Positions 34,633 through 43,983 are shown, numbered from the stretch's first letter. The stretch: DNA of 64,000 bases from Opitutaceae bacterium (GCA_023269585.1 JAHFTC010000001.1:59977-123976); one strand, 5' to 3'. The notes: a model not told the origin generated them from the sequence alone. Translations and numbers: made by a program.

Positions 34633-36066
34633 TCAGACGAAGCGGAGCTTGCGGGCGGCGAAGACCACCATGCGCAGGAGCAGCCACCCGTGTTTCCACC
34701 GCTGGATGTTGGTCGAACCGTAGGTGCGTTCGCGGTAGCGGATCGGGATGTCGACGATCTTCAGGCCGAGCTTGTCGGCCCCGAAGAGCAGGTCGAAGTC
34801 GCCGAACGGATCGAACTCGCCGAAGTAGGCGCGGTTGGCGGCGATGCGCAGGTAACGGTCGCGCCGCAGGACCTTGGTGCCGCAGAGCGTGTCCTTCAAC
34901 CGCTGGCCGAGCAGCCAGGAGAAGGCGTGGCCGAAACAGTGGTTGGCCACCATGTTGAGGAACTGCATCGCCTCCTTCTCCATTGGGTAGACCAGTCGGG
35001 AGCCGTTGGCGAACTCGGCCTGGCCCGACGCGACGGCGGCGAAGAACTTCGGGAGCTCCTCGGGTGGCATGGTGAGGTCGGCGTCGAGGATCATGAGGAT
35101 GTCGCCTTCGGCGACCGCGAAGGCGTCGCGGACGGCGTTGCCCTTGCCGCGGCCGGACTGCTGGAGGGTTTTGATGCGGAGGTTCGGATACGCTGTGCGC
35201 ACCCGCTGGATCTCCGCCCAGGTGTGGTCGGTGGAGTTGCCCTCGACGAAGATCAGCTCGGTCCACGCGCCCATGGCGGGGGTGCGGCGGACGGCGGCCT
35301 CGATGTTGCCGGCTTCGTTGCGCGCCGGGATCACCACCGAAACGCTCGGGGCGGGGGCAAGCGGCTGCGGCCGGGGCCGGGCGATGGTGAAGTGCGAACA
35401 GCAGGCCCAGGGCACGAGCGGTGCCAAGAGGCGGTTGCAGAGCGGGGCGAGCAACGGCGTGCGGACCGGCCAGAGGATCCGGGCCTGGGTCTTGATCGGC
35501 TCCCAGCCGGCGAGGGTGAGCAGGCCGGCGATGTCGTGGCGCGAGAGCCATGAATTCTGCGGCTGGCGCGACTGGAGGCCCAGCGCGGTCGCGAGGCGGA
35601 AGAGCGGGTGCCAGAGGTTGTTGTGGAAATTGACGACGAGCCGCGTCTGCGGTGTGGCGACCGAGTGGAGACGGGCCAGGAGCTGCTCGACGTCGGCGGC
35701 GAAGTTCAGCGTGTCCGAGATGATGATGAAGTCGTAGGTCCCGGGAAGGTCGAGTTCCTCGCCGGCCTGCTGGACGAACGTCGCTTCGGGGAGACGGGCG
35801 CGGGCGCGGGCGAGCTGCACCGCGGAGAGGTCGACGCCGGTCTTGCGGGCGGCGTGGAGGCGGGCGAGCAGTTCAGCGTCGCCGCAGCCGATCTCCAGCA
35901 CCGAGGCGTCGGCCGGGATGATCAGGTTGTAATAGTCGGCCAGCAGGCGACGGTAGGAGCGCGCCGGCGCGGTGAGCTCCGATACCGGGGAGTCGAAGAA
36001 GGCGGCGACCGCTTGCAGGTGCGTGCGGGCCAGGTCCGGGAGGGCGTTCGGCGGGACGGGCGTCAT
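34633..36066 (-). CDS. SAM methyltransferase - GT2 glycosyltransferase fusion
   Basis: The 477-residue protein joins a class I methyltransferase (about residues 50-190; SAM motif 'VLEIGCGDAELLARL' and 'YDFIIISDTLNF') to a family-2 glycosyltransferase (about 240-477). The latter has 'SVSVVIPARNEAGNIEAA', 'SGRGKGNAVRDAFAVAEGD' and the metal/nucleotide motif 'ILDADLTMPPEE' (Asp328/Asp330), and resembles dolichol-phosphate-mannose-synthase-like enzymes. It ends without membrane helices. This suggests transfer of a sugar to a lipid carrier, coupled with methylation in the same pathway. The gene stands alone beside tRNA-Tyr. Frame and length are consistent with one intact fusion. Confidence 0.88.
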   Translation of the reverse strand: MTPVPPNALPDLARTHLQAVAAFFDSPVSELTAPARSYRRLLADYYNLIIPADASVLEIGCGDAELLARLHAARKTGVDLSAVQLARARARLPEATFVQQAGEELDLPGTYDFIIISDTLNFAADVEQLLARLHSVATPQTRLVVNFHNNLWHPLFRLATALGLQSRQPQNSWLSRHDIAGLLTLAGWEPIKTQARILWPVRTPLLAPLCNRLLAPLVPWACCSHFTIARPRPQPLAPAPSVSVVIPARNEAGNIEAAVRRTPAMGAWTELIFVEGNSTDHTWAEIQRVRTAYPNLRIKTLQQSGRGKGNAVRDAFAVAEGDILMILDADLTMPPEELPKFFAAVASGQAEFANGSRLVYPMEKEAMQFLNMVANHCFGHAFSWLLGQRLKDTLCGTKVLRRDRYLRIAANRAYFGEFDPFGDFDLLFGADKLGLKIVDIPIRYRERTYGSTNIQRWKHGWLLLRMVVFAARKLRFV

Positions 36067-36194
36067 GCGGTGGTGAAATCGTCTTTCCCGATAAGTCCCG
36101 TGACCAGTTCCAGTCTGGACTGTTCTGAGTCCACTTGCTGTGTCCGGGGCTTGGATCGCCTCTCGGGGGCACGCGGGCGACTAGCTGTCGAAAG

Positions 36195-36281
36195 TGGTGG
36201 TGGGTATTGGACTCGAACCAATGTAGACCGTTAGGTCAGCGGATTTACAGTCCGCCGTAATTGCCGCTATACGAACCCACC
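36195..36281 (-). tRNA. tRNA-Tyr (anticodon GTA)
   Basis: The minus strand folds into a class II tRNA. The acceptor stem GGTGGGT pairs with ACCCACC, the anticodon loop is ACTGTAAAT with GTA, the long variable arm includes GACCTAACGGTC, and the T-loop is GGTTCGAGTCC. The 3' CCA is encoded. The 87-base length and extra arm fit bacterial tRNA-Tyr. Confidence 0.96.
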
Positions 36282-36295
36282 GAAGGGGAGGCGCC

Positions 36296-36324
36296 GAAAA
36301 TGCGGTCGTTGAGGGTCCCGTCAA
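36296..36324 (-). promoter_or_regulatory. Possible tRNA-Tyr promoter
   Basis: On the minus strand TTGACG is followed after 16-17 bases by CATTTT/ATTTTC, ending about 15 bases before the tRNA 5' end. The -35 is good, the -10 is weak. Confidence 0.3.
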
Positions 36325-36517
36325 GGGCCTTTTCTTACTTCCACACGCTTACCCCGAACTCTCGGCGCGGATGCACGCATAAAAGCCGTAACTCGTTGAA
36401 TACCAAAAAAGGCAGAGAGGGGGTCGAAGTTGGGAAACGTCGGTGGCTTGGCCCAGCGTTTTCTTGGAAGAATTTTTGCGCTCCGAAAGACGGTGGAGCG
36501 CCGGCGATGGCGGCGCG

Positions 36518-36543
36518 AAAAGCGGGCCCGAGGTCGGGCCCGC
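36518..36543 (-). terminator. Terminator after RraA-like gene
   Basis: Minus-strand stem GCGGGCCC / GGGCCCGC around a 6-base loop, followed by TTTT. It is 30 bases past the stop. Confidence 0.75.
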
Positions 36544-36572
36544 CAAGGAATATCGGTTTCAGGTTCCGTGGC

Positions 36573-37406
36573 TCACTTCACTGAGGGGTCCTCGGGGAGT
36601 CCGAGCTGCTGGTAGAGGCCGCGGCGGCCGGCCTTGTCGCCGGCGATGACCTTGTGGGCGAACTCGGCGACCTTGAGCGCGACATCGCGGGGAACGACCT
36701 GCACGCCGTCGCCGTCGGCCACGATCACGTCGCCGGGCATGACGAGCACGCCGCCGACGACGACCGGGCGGTTGACGGACTCGAGCTCGTTGCGACCGGG
36801 GCGGATGCCGCGGCCGACCTTGCGCAGATAGAGCGGGACCTCCTGGGTGATGACCTCGTCGGTGTCCCGGGCGGAGGCATCGGTGACGACGCCGACGCAG
36901 CCCTTGAGTTTCCAGATCAGGATGTTGTTGGAGCCGATGGAGCCGACATCGGCATCGGGTGCCTCGTCGAGGATGAGGGCGGAGCCGGGCCGCAGCAGCG
37001 CGGCGAACGGCTCGCCGGAGAGTTCGTTGTACCACTTGCCCTCAAGCGCACGGAATTCCTCATACGAGAGTCCGGCCGGCAGCGGCGGGCGTTGGGTCGG
37101 GACGTAGCGCGCGGTGACGGCGATGCCGATGAAGCGGTGCTTGTAGGTCTTGGCGTCCTTCCAGAGTGGATGAATCTCGGTATCCATCAGGCCGATGTTC
37201 TTGAGCCCGACGAAGTCCATACCGTCGGCGACATCGGCGACGCGCAGCCCTGCGAACGCGGCGAGGATCTTCTGGTCGTCCTCGGCGGTGAAGGTGCGGG
37301 TGGTGATGAAGCCGTGCCCGGCGGCGAGCGCGGGGGCGGGGTGGTCGGCGGCGAGGGCGGGGGCGAGGAGCAGGAGCCCGGTGGCGACGAGGAGGGGTGT
37401 TTTCAT
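36573..37406 (-). CDS. Exported RraA/HMG-aldolase-like (dimethylmenaquinone-methyltransferase-like) protein
   Basis: The 277-residue protein has the RraA-like fold: 'LAAFAGLRVADVADGMDFVG', 'GSIGSNNILIWKLKGCVGVV' and 'TDASARDTDEV' where the family binds metal and substrate, and 'VVVGGVLVMPGDVIVADGDG'. Relatives include 4-hydroxy-4-methyl-2-oxoglutarate/CHA aldolases and the RNase E inhibitor RraA. The N-terminus, from the ATG at 37406, is a clear signal peptide ('PLLVATGLLLLAPALAA'), unusual for this normally cytosolic family. The protein is probably periplasmic and acts on a small oxo-acid. It lies between two terminators as a single-gene unit. Confidence 0.82.
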   Translation of the reverse strand: MKTPLLVATGLLLLAPALAADHPAPALAAGHGFITTRTFTAEDDQKILAAFAGLRVADVADGMDFVGLKNIGLMDTEIHPLWKDAKTYKHRFIGIAVTARYVPTQRPPLPAGLSYEEFRALEGKWYNELSGEPFAALLRPGSALILDEAPDADVGSIGSNNILIWKLKGCVGVVTDASARDTDEVITQEVPLYLRKVGRGIRPGRNELESVNRPVVVGGVLVMPGDVIVADGDGVQVVPRDVALKVAEFAHKVIAGDKAGRRGLYQQLGLPEDPSVK

Positions 37407-37453
37407 GGGTGAACGTGCGGGGGCGGATAACTGGGGTGCACCGGGAATGGCAC

Positions 37454-37487
37454 AAAAAAGCCGCCCGTCGCAAGGCAACGGGCGGGC
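37454..37487 (-). terminator. Terminator after RodZ-like gene
   Basis: Minus-strand stem (plus-strand GCCGCCCGT 37460-37468 pairing with ACGGGCGG around 37478-37487) followed by TTTTTT. It ends the ftsK-rodZ-like unit and separates it from the RraA-like gene. Confidence 0.85.
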
Positions 37488-37533
37488 GGGGGCATTAAAC
37501 GGGCGACGCGCAGCGCGCGGCGCCCCGGGGGGA

Positions 37534-38364
37534 TCAAGGGCTGGCTTCGCCGATCGAGTTGCGGCCTTGGCCGTCGGAACGCATGCGGTACCGGACCCCC
37601 TGCACTTCGACCTGCAGGTTTCGGCCGAGGTTGTAGGAGACCAGGACCTGGCCGGCGCGCAGCACGGCGCGGGTTTCGCCCTTGAGCAGGTCGCCCTCGA
37701 AGAGGGTGCGGTTGTCGGACTGCTGGACGACCTTTACGGATACATCGCCGAGGGCGACGAGGCGGATGAGGTTGCGATCAGCGGCCGAAGCCGGCGCCGT
37801 GGCGGCGGGGGCGGGAGTGGGAACGGTCGCAGACGACGGCGGCGTGGAATCCCCAAAGAGCGCACGGATGACAACCACCAGGATGATCAGCGCGACGACG
37901 GCGGCGCCGGCCACGAGCGGCAACTTGATTTTTTGGCTACGGTCGGCGCTGGGGGCCCCGGTGACGACGGCGGTGGGGACGGAACGGGAAGGAGCGGCGG
38001 CGCTGCGGGCAGTGGGAGGTTCGCCGCCCGCGGGAGCCGGTGCGGCTGGTCCGGGCCGGCTCGCCTCGGGGATGTCGAGGCGGCCCATGATCTCGCGCTG
38101 GTCCTGATGGCGACGGCCTTCGCGGGGTTCGCCGAGCCCGAGCGAGGAGTAGTCGGTGAGGAGCTTCTCGGCGTTGAGTTTGAGGTAGTTGGCGTAGGTG
38201 CGCAGGAAGCCCCGCGCATAGATGTCCGGCAGGTTGAGCTCGAACGTGTTGTTCTCGAACTTCTGGAGGTAGTCGCTCCGGATCTTGGTCGATTCCGACG
38301 CCTCGCGGATCGAAATGCCTTTGCGTTTGCGCGCCTCCTCGAGTCGCTCGCCGATGGTCTGCAT
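37534..38364 (-). CDS. RodZ-like membrane protein with HTH domain
   Basis: The 276-residue protein has an N-terminal HTH_25/Xre-like domain (residues about 1-75: 'IGERLEEARKRKGISIREAS', 'YLQKFENNTFELNLPDIYAR'). A linker follows, then one membrane helix (about 148-168, 'LPLVAGAAVVALIILVVVIR'), a proline/alanine stretch and a C-terminal DUF4115-like beta domain ('VKVVQQSDNRTLFEGDLLKG'). This is the layout of RodZ, which links MreB filaments to the membrane for cell shape. It lies 87 bp downstream of ftsK on the same strand, so the cell-shape and division genes are likely co-expressed. Confidence 0.85.
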   Translation of the reverse strand: MQTIGERLEEARKRKGISIREASESTKIRSDYLQKFENNTFELNLPDIYARGFLRTYANYLKLNAEKLLTDYSSLGLGEPREGRRHQDQREIMGRLDIPEASRPGPAAPAPAGGEPPTARSAAAPSRSVPTAVVTGAPSADRSQKIKLPLVAGAAVVALIILVVVIRALFGDSTPPSSATVPTPAPAATAPASAADRNLIRLVALGDVSVKVVQQSDNRTLFEGDLLKGETRAVLRAGQVLVSYNLGRNLQVEVQGVRYRMRSDGQGRNSIGEASP

Positions 38365-38451
38365 GGGGGGAATGTGGGGAAAAGGCGTCCCGAGGTGAAG
38401 TTCCTTTTGCGGGAGAAGCCGGGACAGGGCGCGGGAACGCCCGTGCCCGCC

Positions 38452-41109
38452 TCAAAGCCGGTCGAGGTCGGCGAGGATTTCGCGGGGCTGGGCGCCGTTT
38501 TCCGGACCGACGATGCCCTTCTGCTCCATGAGCTCCATGAGGCGGGCGGCGCGGTTGTAGCCGATGCGCAGACGGCGCTGGAGCATGGAGGTGGAGGCGC
38601 GGCGGGTGGATTTGAGCACGTCGATGGCCTGGGGCAGGAGATCGTCGTCGCTGCCTTCCTCAAGATCGTCGAGACCACTTTCGCCATCTCCGTCGTCGCC
38701 GACGCGGTCAACCTGTTCCTGCACTTCCTGGCGATAGGACGGCGGGCCGTTCTTCTTGAGGTGTTCGACCATGCGGGCGATCTCCTCGTCGGAGATGAAC
38801 GCGCCCTGGGCGCGCACCAGGCGGCTGGTGCCCGGTGGCATGAAGAGCAGGTCGCCGCGGCCGATGAGCTGGTCGGCGCCGGCTTCGTCGAGGATGACGC
38901 GGCTGTCGACCTTGGAGGTGACCTGGAAGGCGATGCGGGAGGGGAGGTTGGCCTTGATGACGCCGGTGATGATGTTCACCGACGGGCGCTGGGTGGCCAT
39001 GATCAGGTGGATGCCGGCGGCGCGGGCGAGCTGGGCGAGGCGGGCGATGGAGGTCTCGATCTCGGCGGGGGCGACCATCATGAGGTCGGCGAGCTCGTCG
39101 ATGATGCAGACGATGTACGGAAGCTTCTCGGGGATCTCGATCTCGAGATCGCGGGGCACCTCGAGATTGAGCTCGGTGGTGATTTCGCCGATGGAGCCGT
39201 CCTTTTCCTTGTTCTTGTCCTTGTCGGTGCCGGGCGCCTTGCGGGTGTTGAAGGAGGCGATGTTGCGCACGCCGCACTTGGCGAAGATCTGGTAGCGCTT
39301 CTCCATCTCGGCGAGCAGCCACTTGAGGGCGCCGGGCACCTTCTTGGGCTCGGTGACCACCGGGATGAGCATGTGCGGGAGCGAATTGTACACCTGCAGC
39401 TCGACGATCTTCGGGTCGACCATGAGCAGGCGGACCTTCTTGGGGCCGGCGTGGTAGACGAGGGAGGCGACGATGCTGTTGACGCAGACGGATTTGCCCG
39501 AGCCGGTGGCGCCCGCGATGAGCAGGTGGGGCATGCGGGCGAGATCGGCGACGATGGGCGCGCCGGAGACGTCCTTGCCGAGGGCGATCGGCAGCTCGGC
39601 CTTGGACTCGACCCAATCGGCCGATTCGAGGATCTCGCGCATGCCGACCGGAGTGGGCCGCTGGTTGGGCACCTCGACGCCGACGACGCCCTTGCCCGGC
39701 ACCGGAGCGAGGATACGCACGGACTGGGCCTTCATGCCGAGCGCGATGTTCTTGTCGAGGCCGGCGATTTTTTCGACGCGCACGCCCGGCGCGGGCAGGA
39801 TCTCGTACCGGGTGATCACCGGGCCGGTGTGGATCTCGCCGAGACTGACCTCGACACCGAACTCGCCGAGGGTGCGCAGGAGCGTCTCGGCGTTGGTGAT
39901 ATGCTCCGCCTCGTTGGTGGAGGTGCCGCCCTTGGCGGGTTCCTTGAGCAGTTCGAGGGTCGGGAAGATGTAGTCCTCGCCGCGCACCTGCTGGGGGGCG
40001 GCGGCTTTGCGGGGCGCCTCGGGGGCGACGATCTTGAGATTGAGTTTCGCGTTGCCGGGCGTGGCGGCCTCGGCGACGGCCGTCTGCGGGCCCTTGTCGC
40101 CGCCGAATGGGGGCGGTTTGGCGGCGCGATCCGGGACCGGAGCGGGTGTGGCGGGCGCCGGAGTCGCGGCGGCGGGCTGGGCTGGAGCCGGCGGCGGTTG
40201 CGGCGCGGGCGCCTCGGCGGACTGGAGGGGCCGCAGCGAAAGGCTCTTCTCGCCGTTGCGGGCGGGTGGGGGGACGGGGCGGCCGGTGAGAAGGGCGTCA
40301 GCCGGCTCTCCGCCCTTGGGCAGGGTGAGCCGTTTGATGTCGGTCGGGGGCGGCACGGCGGCGGCGGCCTGTTTCTTGAGCTCGGCGAGGGCCTGTTCCT
40401 TGAGTTTGGCGCGGGCCTCGGCGCGGAGCTTCTTGATCTCCTCGCGTTCGAGGCGGCGGAGCTTCCAGTTCTCTCGGATGGTTTGGAGCCAGGCGAAGAA
40501 CCGGTCGAATTGCGCGCCGAGGTCGCGGGTGAGGACGAACATGAGGCTCAGGCAGAAGAAGACCGAGAGCACGACGCCGGAACCGAAGATGCCCATGGTG
40601 TCCTCCATCAACCGGGAGTAGAGGAGCTGGCCGATCATGCCGCCCGGGCCGGACACGTAGATGTTGGCGGGCTGGACGAAGAACTCGGACCACGCCTTCT
40701 GCATGTCGGCGAGGCCGCAGGCGCAGAGCAGGCAGAACAGCATCGCGGCGGCGCGCGCGGTCGCGAGACGCCGGATACCACGGGTGTAGATGAAGGAGAG
40801 CCAGAAGAAGAACGCGCCGATCAGCCACGCCGCACCGCCGAGGATGCGGAAGAGGTAGAACGCCGTCATCGCGCCGATCTTGCCGACCGGGTTCACCCCC
40901 GTGGGCGGAATGATGCGGATGGTGCCGTCGGGCAGCGTTTCACCTGCGGCGCCCATGGTCGGCACCTGGTTGGGCTCGTAGTAGGCGAGCGCAACGGTGA
41001 GCAGCAGGCCCACCACGAGGCAGAGGATGGCGGCCACCCAACGGGGTTGATAGGTTGGGCCTTTGAAGGAAGGACCGTTGCGTTTGGACGAGCTGTCGCT
41101 TTTGGCCAT
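38452..41109 (-). CDS. ftsK: DNA translocase FtsK
   Basis: FtsK pumps chromosome DNA at the division septum. The 885-residue protein has four N-terminal membrane helices (within about residues 20-200), a charged then proline/alanine-rich linker (about 225-370), and the motor. The motor shows 'GEIHTGPVITRYEILPAPGV', Walker A 'GATGSGKS' near residue 533, Walker B-like 'YIVCIIDELADLMMV', and 'LIMATQRPSVNIITGVIKAN'. It ends in the gamma winged-helix ('RRASTSMLQRRLRIGYNRAA') that reads KOPS-like sequences. The ATG at 41109 is preferred over 41187 because the upstream residues are not conserved. Confidence 0.96.
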   Translation of the reverse strand: MAKSDSSSKRNGPSFKGPTYQPRWVAAILCLVVGLLLTVALAYYEPNQVPTMGAAGETLPDGTIRIIPPTGVNPVGKIGAMTAFYLFRILGGAAWLIGAFFFWLSFIYTRGIRRLATARAAAMLFCLLCACGLADMQKAWSEFFVQPANIYVSGPGGMIGQLLYSRLMEDTMGIFGSGVVLSVFFCLSLMFVLTRDLGAQFDRFFAWLQTIRENWKLRRLEREEIKKLRAEARAKLKEQALAELKKQAAAAVPPPTDIKRLTLPKGGEPADALLTGRPVPPPARNGEKSLSLRPLQSAEAPAPQPPPAPAQPAAATPAPATPAPVPDRAAKPPPFGGDKGPQTAVAEAATPGNAKLNLKIVAPEAPRKAAAPQQVRGEDYIFPTLELLKEPAKGGTSTNEAEHITNAETLLRTLGEFGVEVSLGEIHTGPVITRYEILPAPGVRVEKIAGLDKNIALGMKAQSVRILAPVPGKGVVGVEVPNQRPTPVGMREILESADWVESKAELPIALGKDVSGAPIVADLARMPHLLIAGATGSGKSVCVNSIVASLVYHAGPKKVRLLMVDPKIVELQVYNSLPHMLIPVVTEPKKVPGALKWLLAEMEKRYQIFAKCGVRNIASFNTRKAPGTDKDKNKEKDGSIGEITTELNLEVPRDLEIEIPEKLPYIVCIIDELADLMMVAPAEIETSIARLAQLARAAGIHLIMATQRPSVNIITGVIKANLPSRIAFQVTSKVDSRVILDEAGADQLIGRGDLLFMPPGTSRLVRAQGAFISDEEIARMVEHLKKNGPPSYRQEVQEQVDRVGDDGDGESGLDDLEEGSDDDLLPQAIDVLKSTRRASTSMLQRRLRIGYNRAARLMELMEQKGIVGPENGAQPREILADLDRL

Positions 41110-41209
41110 CGGAGAGGGCTTTGGGTTTGAGGACGGCGAGGCTAGGGTAATCGCGCGCGGAAGTAAATTCTGCCTCCCATTTTTCATGGGATTGTTAACA
41201 GTAGGCCCG

Positions 41210-42163
41210 ATGCATTTGCCAGTTCGATTTCAACCGCTGTATCAGGCGCGGGTCTGGGGCGGCCGTGCGATCGGCCGCGTTTTCACTCGCAATCTGCCGG
41301 GTGACGAGCCGATCGGCGAGAGTTGGGAGATTGTCGACCGGCCCGAGGCGCAGTCGGTCGTGTGCGAGGGTCCCCTCGCCGGCATGACGCTGCGCGATGC
41401 GCTCCACCTGCGCTGCGCGGACTGGATCGGTCCCGACTGGCCGGTGACACGGCCGTTCCCGATTCTGGTGAAGTGGCTGGATTGCCGCGAGCGGCTCAGC
41501 CTGCAGGTGCATCCGCCGGCCGAGATCGCGCCGGCGCTGCGCGGCGAGCCGAAGACGGAGAACTGGTTTCTGGCCGGCGTCGAGGGCGAGGCCGGGCTCA
41601 TCCTCGGGCTCCGGCCGGGCGTGACCCCGGCGCAGTTTGAGGCGGCGATCCCGTCCGGCACCCTCGAGCAGTGCGTCAACCGCTATGCCGTGCGGCCGGG
41701 CGATTCGGTGCTGGTGCACAGCGGCACCGTGCACGCGATCGACGCCGGCTGCCTCATCCTCGAGATCCAACAGAATTCGGATACCACCTACCGCGTCTAC
41801 GACTGGGGCCGGGTGGGGCTCGACGGCCAACCGCGCAAGCTGCACCTCGCGGAGTCGATGAAATCGATCCTCTTCGACGAGCCGCCGCCGCCGCTGGTGC
41901 GCGCCGCCGAAACCGCGGCCGTGATCGCCGACTGCCAGGAGTTCCGCATCCGGCGGGTGCCGGTGCGCAAGGGAGCCTCGCTCGCTTTCGGGGCCGGCGA
42001 ACAGTGCCGGTTGTTCTCGGTCGTGCGTGGCCGGCTGCGCGCCCGGGGGCTCGATGTCGCCCCGTTCCTGGCCGGCGACAATGCACTGCTGCCCTACGCC
42101 GGGGCGTTCCACTTCGAGGCCGACGAGGATTCCCTCGTTCTCGTGACCGAAAACTTCTCCTGA
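41210..42163 (+). CDS. manA: Mannose-6-phosphate isomerase (class I, short form)
   Basis: This zinc enzyme interconverts mannose-6-phosphate and fructose-6-phosphate. The 317-residue protein is the short form without the long C-terminal half. Motifs are 'QARVWGGRAIGRVF' at the start, 'PIGESWEIVDR', the metal-site 'LSLQVHPPAEI' (Gln and His), 'TENWFLAGVEGEAGLILGL', 'GDSVLVHSGTVHAIDAGCLI' and 'EIQQNSDTTYRVYDWGR'. The ATG at 41210 is chosen over 41186 because homology starts at 'PVRFQPLY'. It is transcribed away from ftsK and could feed mannose from glycans or supply GDP-mannose. Confidence 0.93.
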   Translation: MHLPVRFQPLYQARVWGGRAIGRVFTRNLPGDEPIGESWEIVDRPEAQSVVCEGPLAGMTLRDALHLRCADWIGPDWPVTRPFPILVKWLDCRERLSLQVHPPAEIAPALRGEPKTENWFLAGVEGEAGLILGLRPGVTPAQFEAAIPSGTLEQCVNRYAVRPGDSVLVHSGTVHAIDAGCLILEIQQNSDTTYRVYDWGRVGLDGQPRKLHLAESMKSILFDEPPPPLVRAAETAAVIADCQEFRIRRVPVRKGASLAFGAGEQCRLFSVVRGRLRARGLDVAPFLAGDNALLPYAGAFHFEADEDSLVLVTENFS

Positions 42164-42307
42164 GCCCCGTTTTTCCAGGCCATGTCGCCGAGCTTGAAGT
42201 GGACCCGGCGGCTCGTCTAACTACCGCGCTTTGATTTTCCGGTCGGACCGCCGCGCCTGTCGCGGCTCGAAGCCCCAGCTTCGCGACCGCCCGTCAACCG
42301 ACACCAC

Positions 42308-43459
42308 ATGGCCAGCCACAAGGAAGACTACTACGAACTGCTCGGCGTCGCCCGCGACGTGTCCGCGGACGACCTGAAGAAGGCCTACCGCAAGCTCGCG
42401 GTGAAGTATCACCCGGACAAGAATCCGGGCGACAAGACCGCGGAGGAGCGCTTCAAACAAATCTCGGAAGCCTACGACGTGCTCCGCGACGCGGACAAAC
42501 GGGCGGCGTACGACCGGTTTGGGCATGCGGCGTTTGCGCAGGGCGGGGCGGCCGGCCCGCGCGGGCCCGGCGGTGGCGGGTTCCACGATCCGTTCGACGT
42601 CTTCCGCGAAGTCTTCGGCGGCGGTGGCGGCGGCGGCGGAATCTTCGAGGAGTTCTTCGGTGGTGGTGGCGGCGGTGGCGGACCGCAGCGCGGTGCCGAC
42701 CTCCGTTACGACCTCGAGATCACGCTCGAGGAGGCCGCTGGCGGTTGCGAAAAAGAGATCACGTTCCGCAAGCTCGCCGAATGCGAGCACTGTTCGGGAT
42801 CCGGCGCCGAGCCGGGCTCGAAACGTGTGCGCTGCACCACCTGTCAGGGCCACGGCCAGGTCACGACCTCGCGCGGCTTCTTCACGTTCCGGCAGACCTG
42901 CCCGACCTGCGGCGGGGCCGGCACCCGGGTCGAGAAACCCTGCGCAAAATGCCGCGGCGAAGGCCGTGTGCAGCAGGATGCCAAGGTCAAGGTGCGCATC
43001 CCCGCCGGTGTCGACACCGGCACGCGGTTGCGCTCCTCGGGCAACGGCGAGGCCGGCACGCTCGAAGGCGGCCCGGGCGACCTCTACATCGTGCTCCATG
43101 TCGCCGCGCACGAGGTGTTCGAGCGGCAGGGCGACGATCTCTTCTGCGAGATTCCGATCAAGTTCACCCTCGCCACGCTCGGCGGCACGATCGAGGTGCC
43201 CACGCTCACCGGCAAAGCGTCGCTGAAGATCCCCACGGCCACCCAGTCGGGGACGACGTTCCGCCTCAAGGGCCGCGGCCTGCCGAGTCTCCGCGGAGGC
43301 CATACCGGCGACGAACTCATCCGCGTGCATGTGGAGGTGCCGACCTCGCTCACCGCGGACCAGAAAAAGAAACTCGAGGACTTTGCGATCGCCTGCGGCG
43401 ATGCCGACGAACCCGTCTCCCGGAGCTTCCTCGAAAAGGCCAAGAAGTTCTTCGGGTGA
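42308..43459 (+). CDS. dnaJ: Chaperone DnaJ
   Basis: DnaJ is the DnaK co-chaperone. The 383-residue protein has the J domain (1-70, HPD at residues 35-37), a glycine/phenylalanine-rich region with long polyglycine runs (about 75-130), four zinc-finger repeats ('CEHCSGSG', 'CTTCQGHG', 'CPTCGGAG', 'CAKCRGEG'), and the C-terminal substrate-binding domains ending 'EKAKKFFG'. dnaK and grpE are not in the window. The polyglycine tract '[20 protein letters not shown]' is longer than usual. Confidence 0.97.
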   Translation: MASHKEDYYELLGVARDVSADDLKKAYRKLAVKYHPDKNPGDKTAEERFKQISEAYDVLRDADKRAAYDRFGHAAFAQGGAAGPRGPGGGGFHDPFDVFREVFGGGGGGGGIFEEFFGGGGGGGGPQRGADLRYDLEITLEEAAGGCEKEITFRKLAECEHCSGSGAEPGSKRVRCTTCQGHGQVTTSRGFFTFRQTCPTCGGAGTRVEKPCAKCRGEGRVQQDAKVKVRIPAGVDTGTRLRSSGNGEAGTLEGGPGDLYIVLHVAAHEVFERQGDDLFCEIPIKFTLATLGGTIEVPTLTGKASLKIPTATQSGTTFRLKGRGLPSLRGGHTGDELIRVHVEVPTSLTADQKKKLEDFAIACGDADEPVSRSFLEKAKKFFG

Positions 43460-43516
43460 GGGATGGCGGCACCTGCTCCGGCTTGCCGCCGTCGACCCCG
43501 TCCCTAGTTTCCCTTC

Positions 43517-43729
43517 ATGTCCGTCGCCGAACTCAAGACCGAGCTGAAGCGGCTCAACCTCGCGGAACGCGCCGAGCTTGAGCGCTACCTGCGTGCGCTG
43601 CGCTGGTCGGAGGATCCTCAGATGCCGGCGCGACTGGAACGGGCGCACGCCTCGTTTGAGGCCGGCAACAAGCTTACTGCGGAGCAACTCGACGAACGCA
43701 TCGCTGCTCGCCGCAGCGGTCCCCGCTGA
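43517..43729 (+). CDS. Small antitoxin-like protein of a putative TA pair
   Basis: The 70-residue helical, charged protein ('LKTELKRLNLAERAELERYL', 'AEQLDERIAARRSG') resembles addiction-module antitoxins whose N-terminus sets leucine/glutamate heptads. Its stop TGA (43727-43729) overlaps the ATG of the next gene by one base, the tight coupling normal for toxin-antitoxin genes. DNA-binding residues are not evident. Confidence 0.6.
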   Translation: MSVAELKTELKRLNLAERAELERYLRALRWSEDPQMPARLERAHASFEAGNKLTAEQLDERIAARRSGPR

Positions 43730-43983
43730 TGGCCGCGGTCTATCGCTATGTGCTGGAGCAGCGTGCCGCCGAGTTCACTCTTGCCTTGCCGGAGGATGAA
43801 CAGGATCTGGTCCGCTCGTTTTTCCGCTGGTTGGCCGCGAGCCCGGAGCGGGCGGGTGATGCGAATCACCGCGACTCGGGCGGGCGACTGAACCAGGCGC
43901 ACCTCTGCGGGCCGTTCACGATCGTGGTGTGGACCGATCACGCCGTCTGCGAGGTTCGCGTGGTCGAGGTCATCAGAGATTGA
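43729..43983 (+). CDS. RelE/ParE-like small toxin of a putative TA pair
   Basis: This 84-residue protein has the size, basic/aromatic mix and ending of RelE-superfamily mRNA interferases or gyrase inhibitors: N-terminal helices ('LALPEDEQDLVRSFFRWLAA'), then beta strands ending 'FTIVVWTDHAVCEVRVVEVI'. It lacks the usual run of several lysines/arginines in the catalytic strands, so activity may be lost. It overlaps the antitoxin-like gene by one base. purN follows after 5 bp. Confidence 0.55.
   Translation: MAAVYRYVLEQRAAEFTLALPEDEQDLVRSFFRWLAASPERAGDANHRDSGGRLNQAHLCGPFTIVVWTDHAVCEVRVVEVIRD

Noticed and set aside
37195..41130. 1311-codon plus-strand open frame opposite ftsK and the RodZ-like gene
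   Set aside because: It is the antisense shadow of ftsK/rodZ; its translation is glycine/glutamate/valine-rich with no family motifs, as expected in high-GC DNA.
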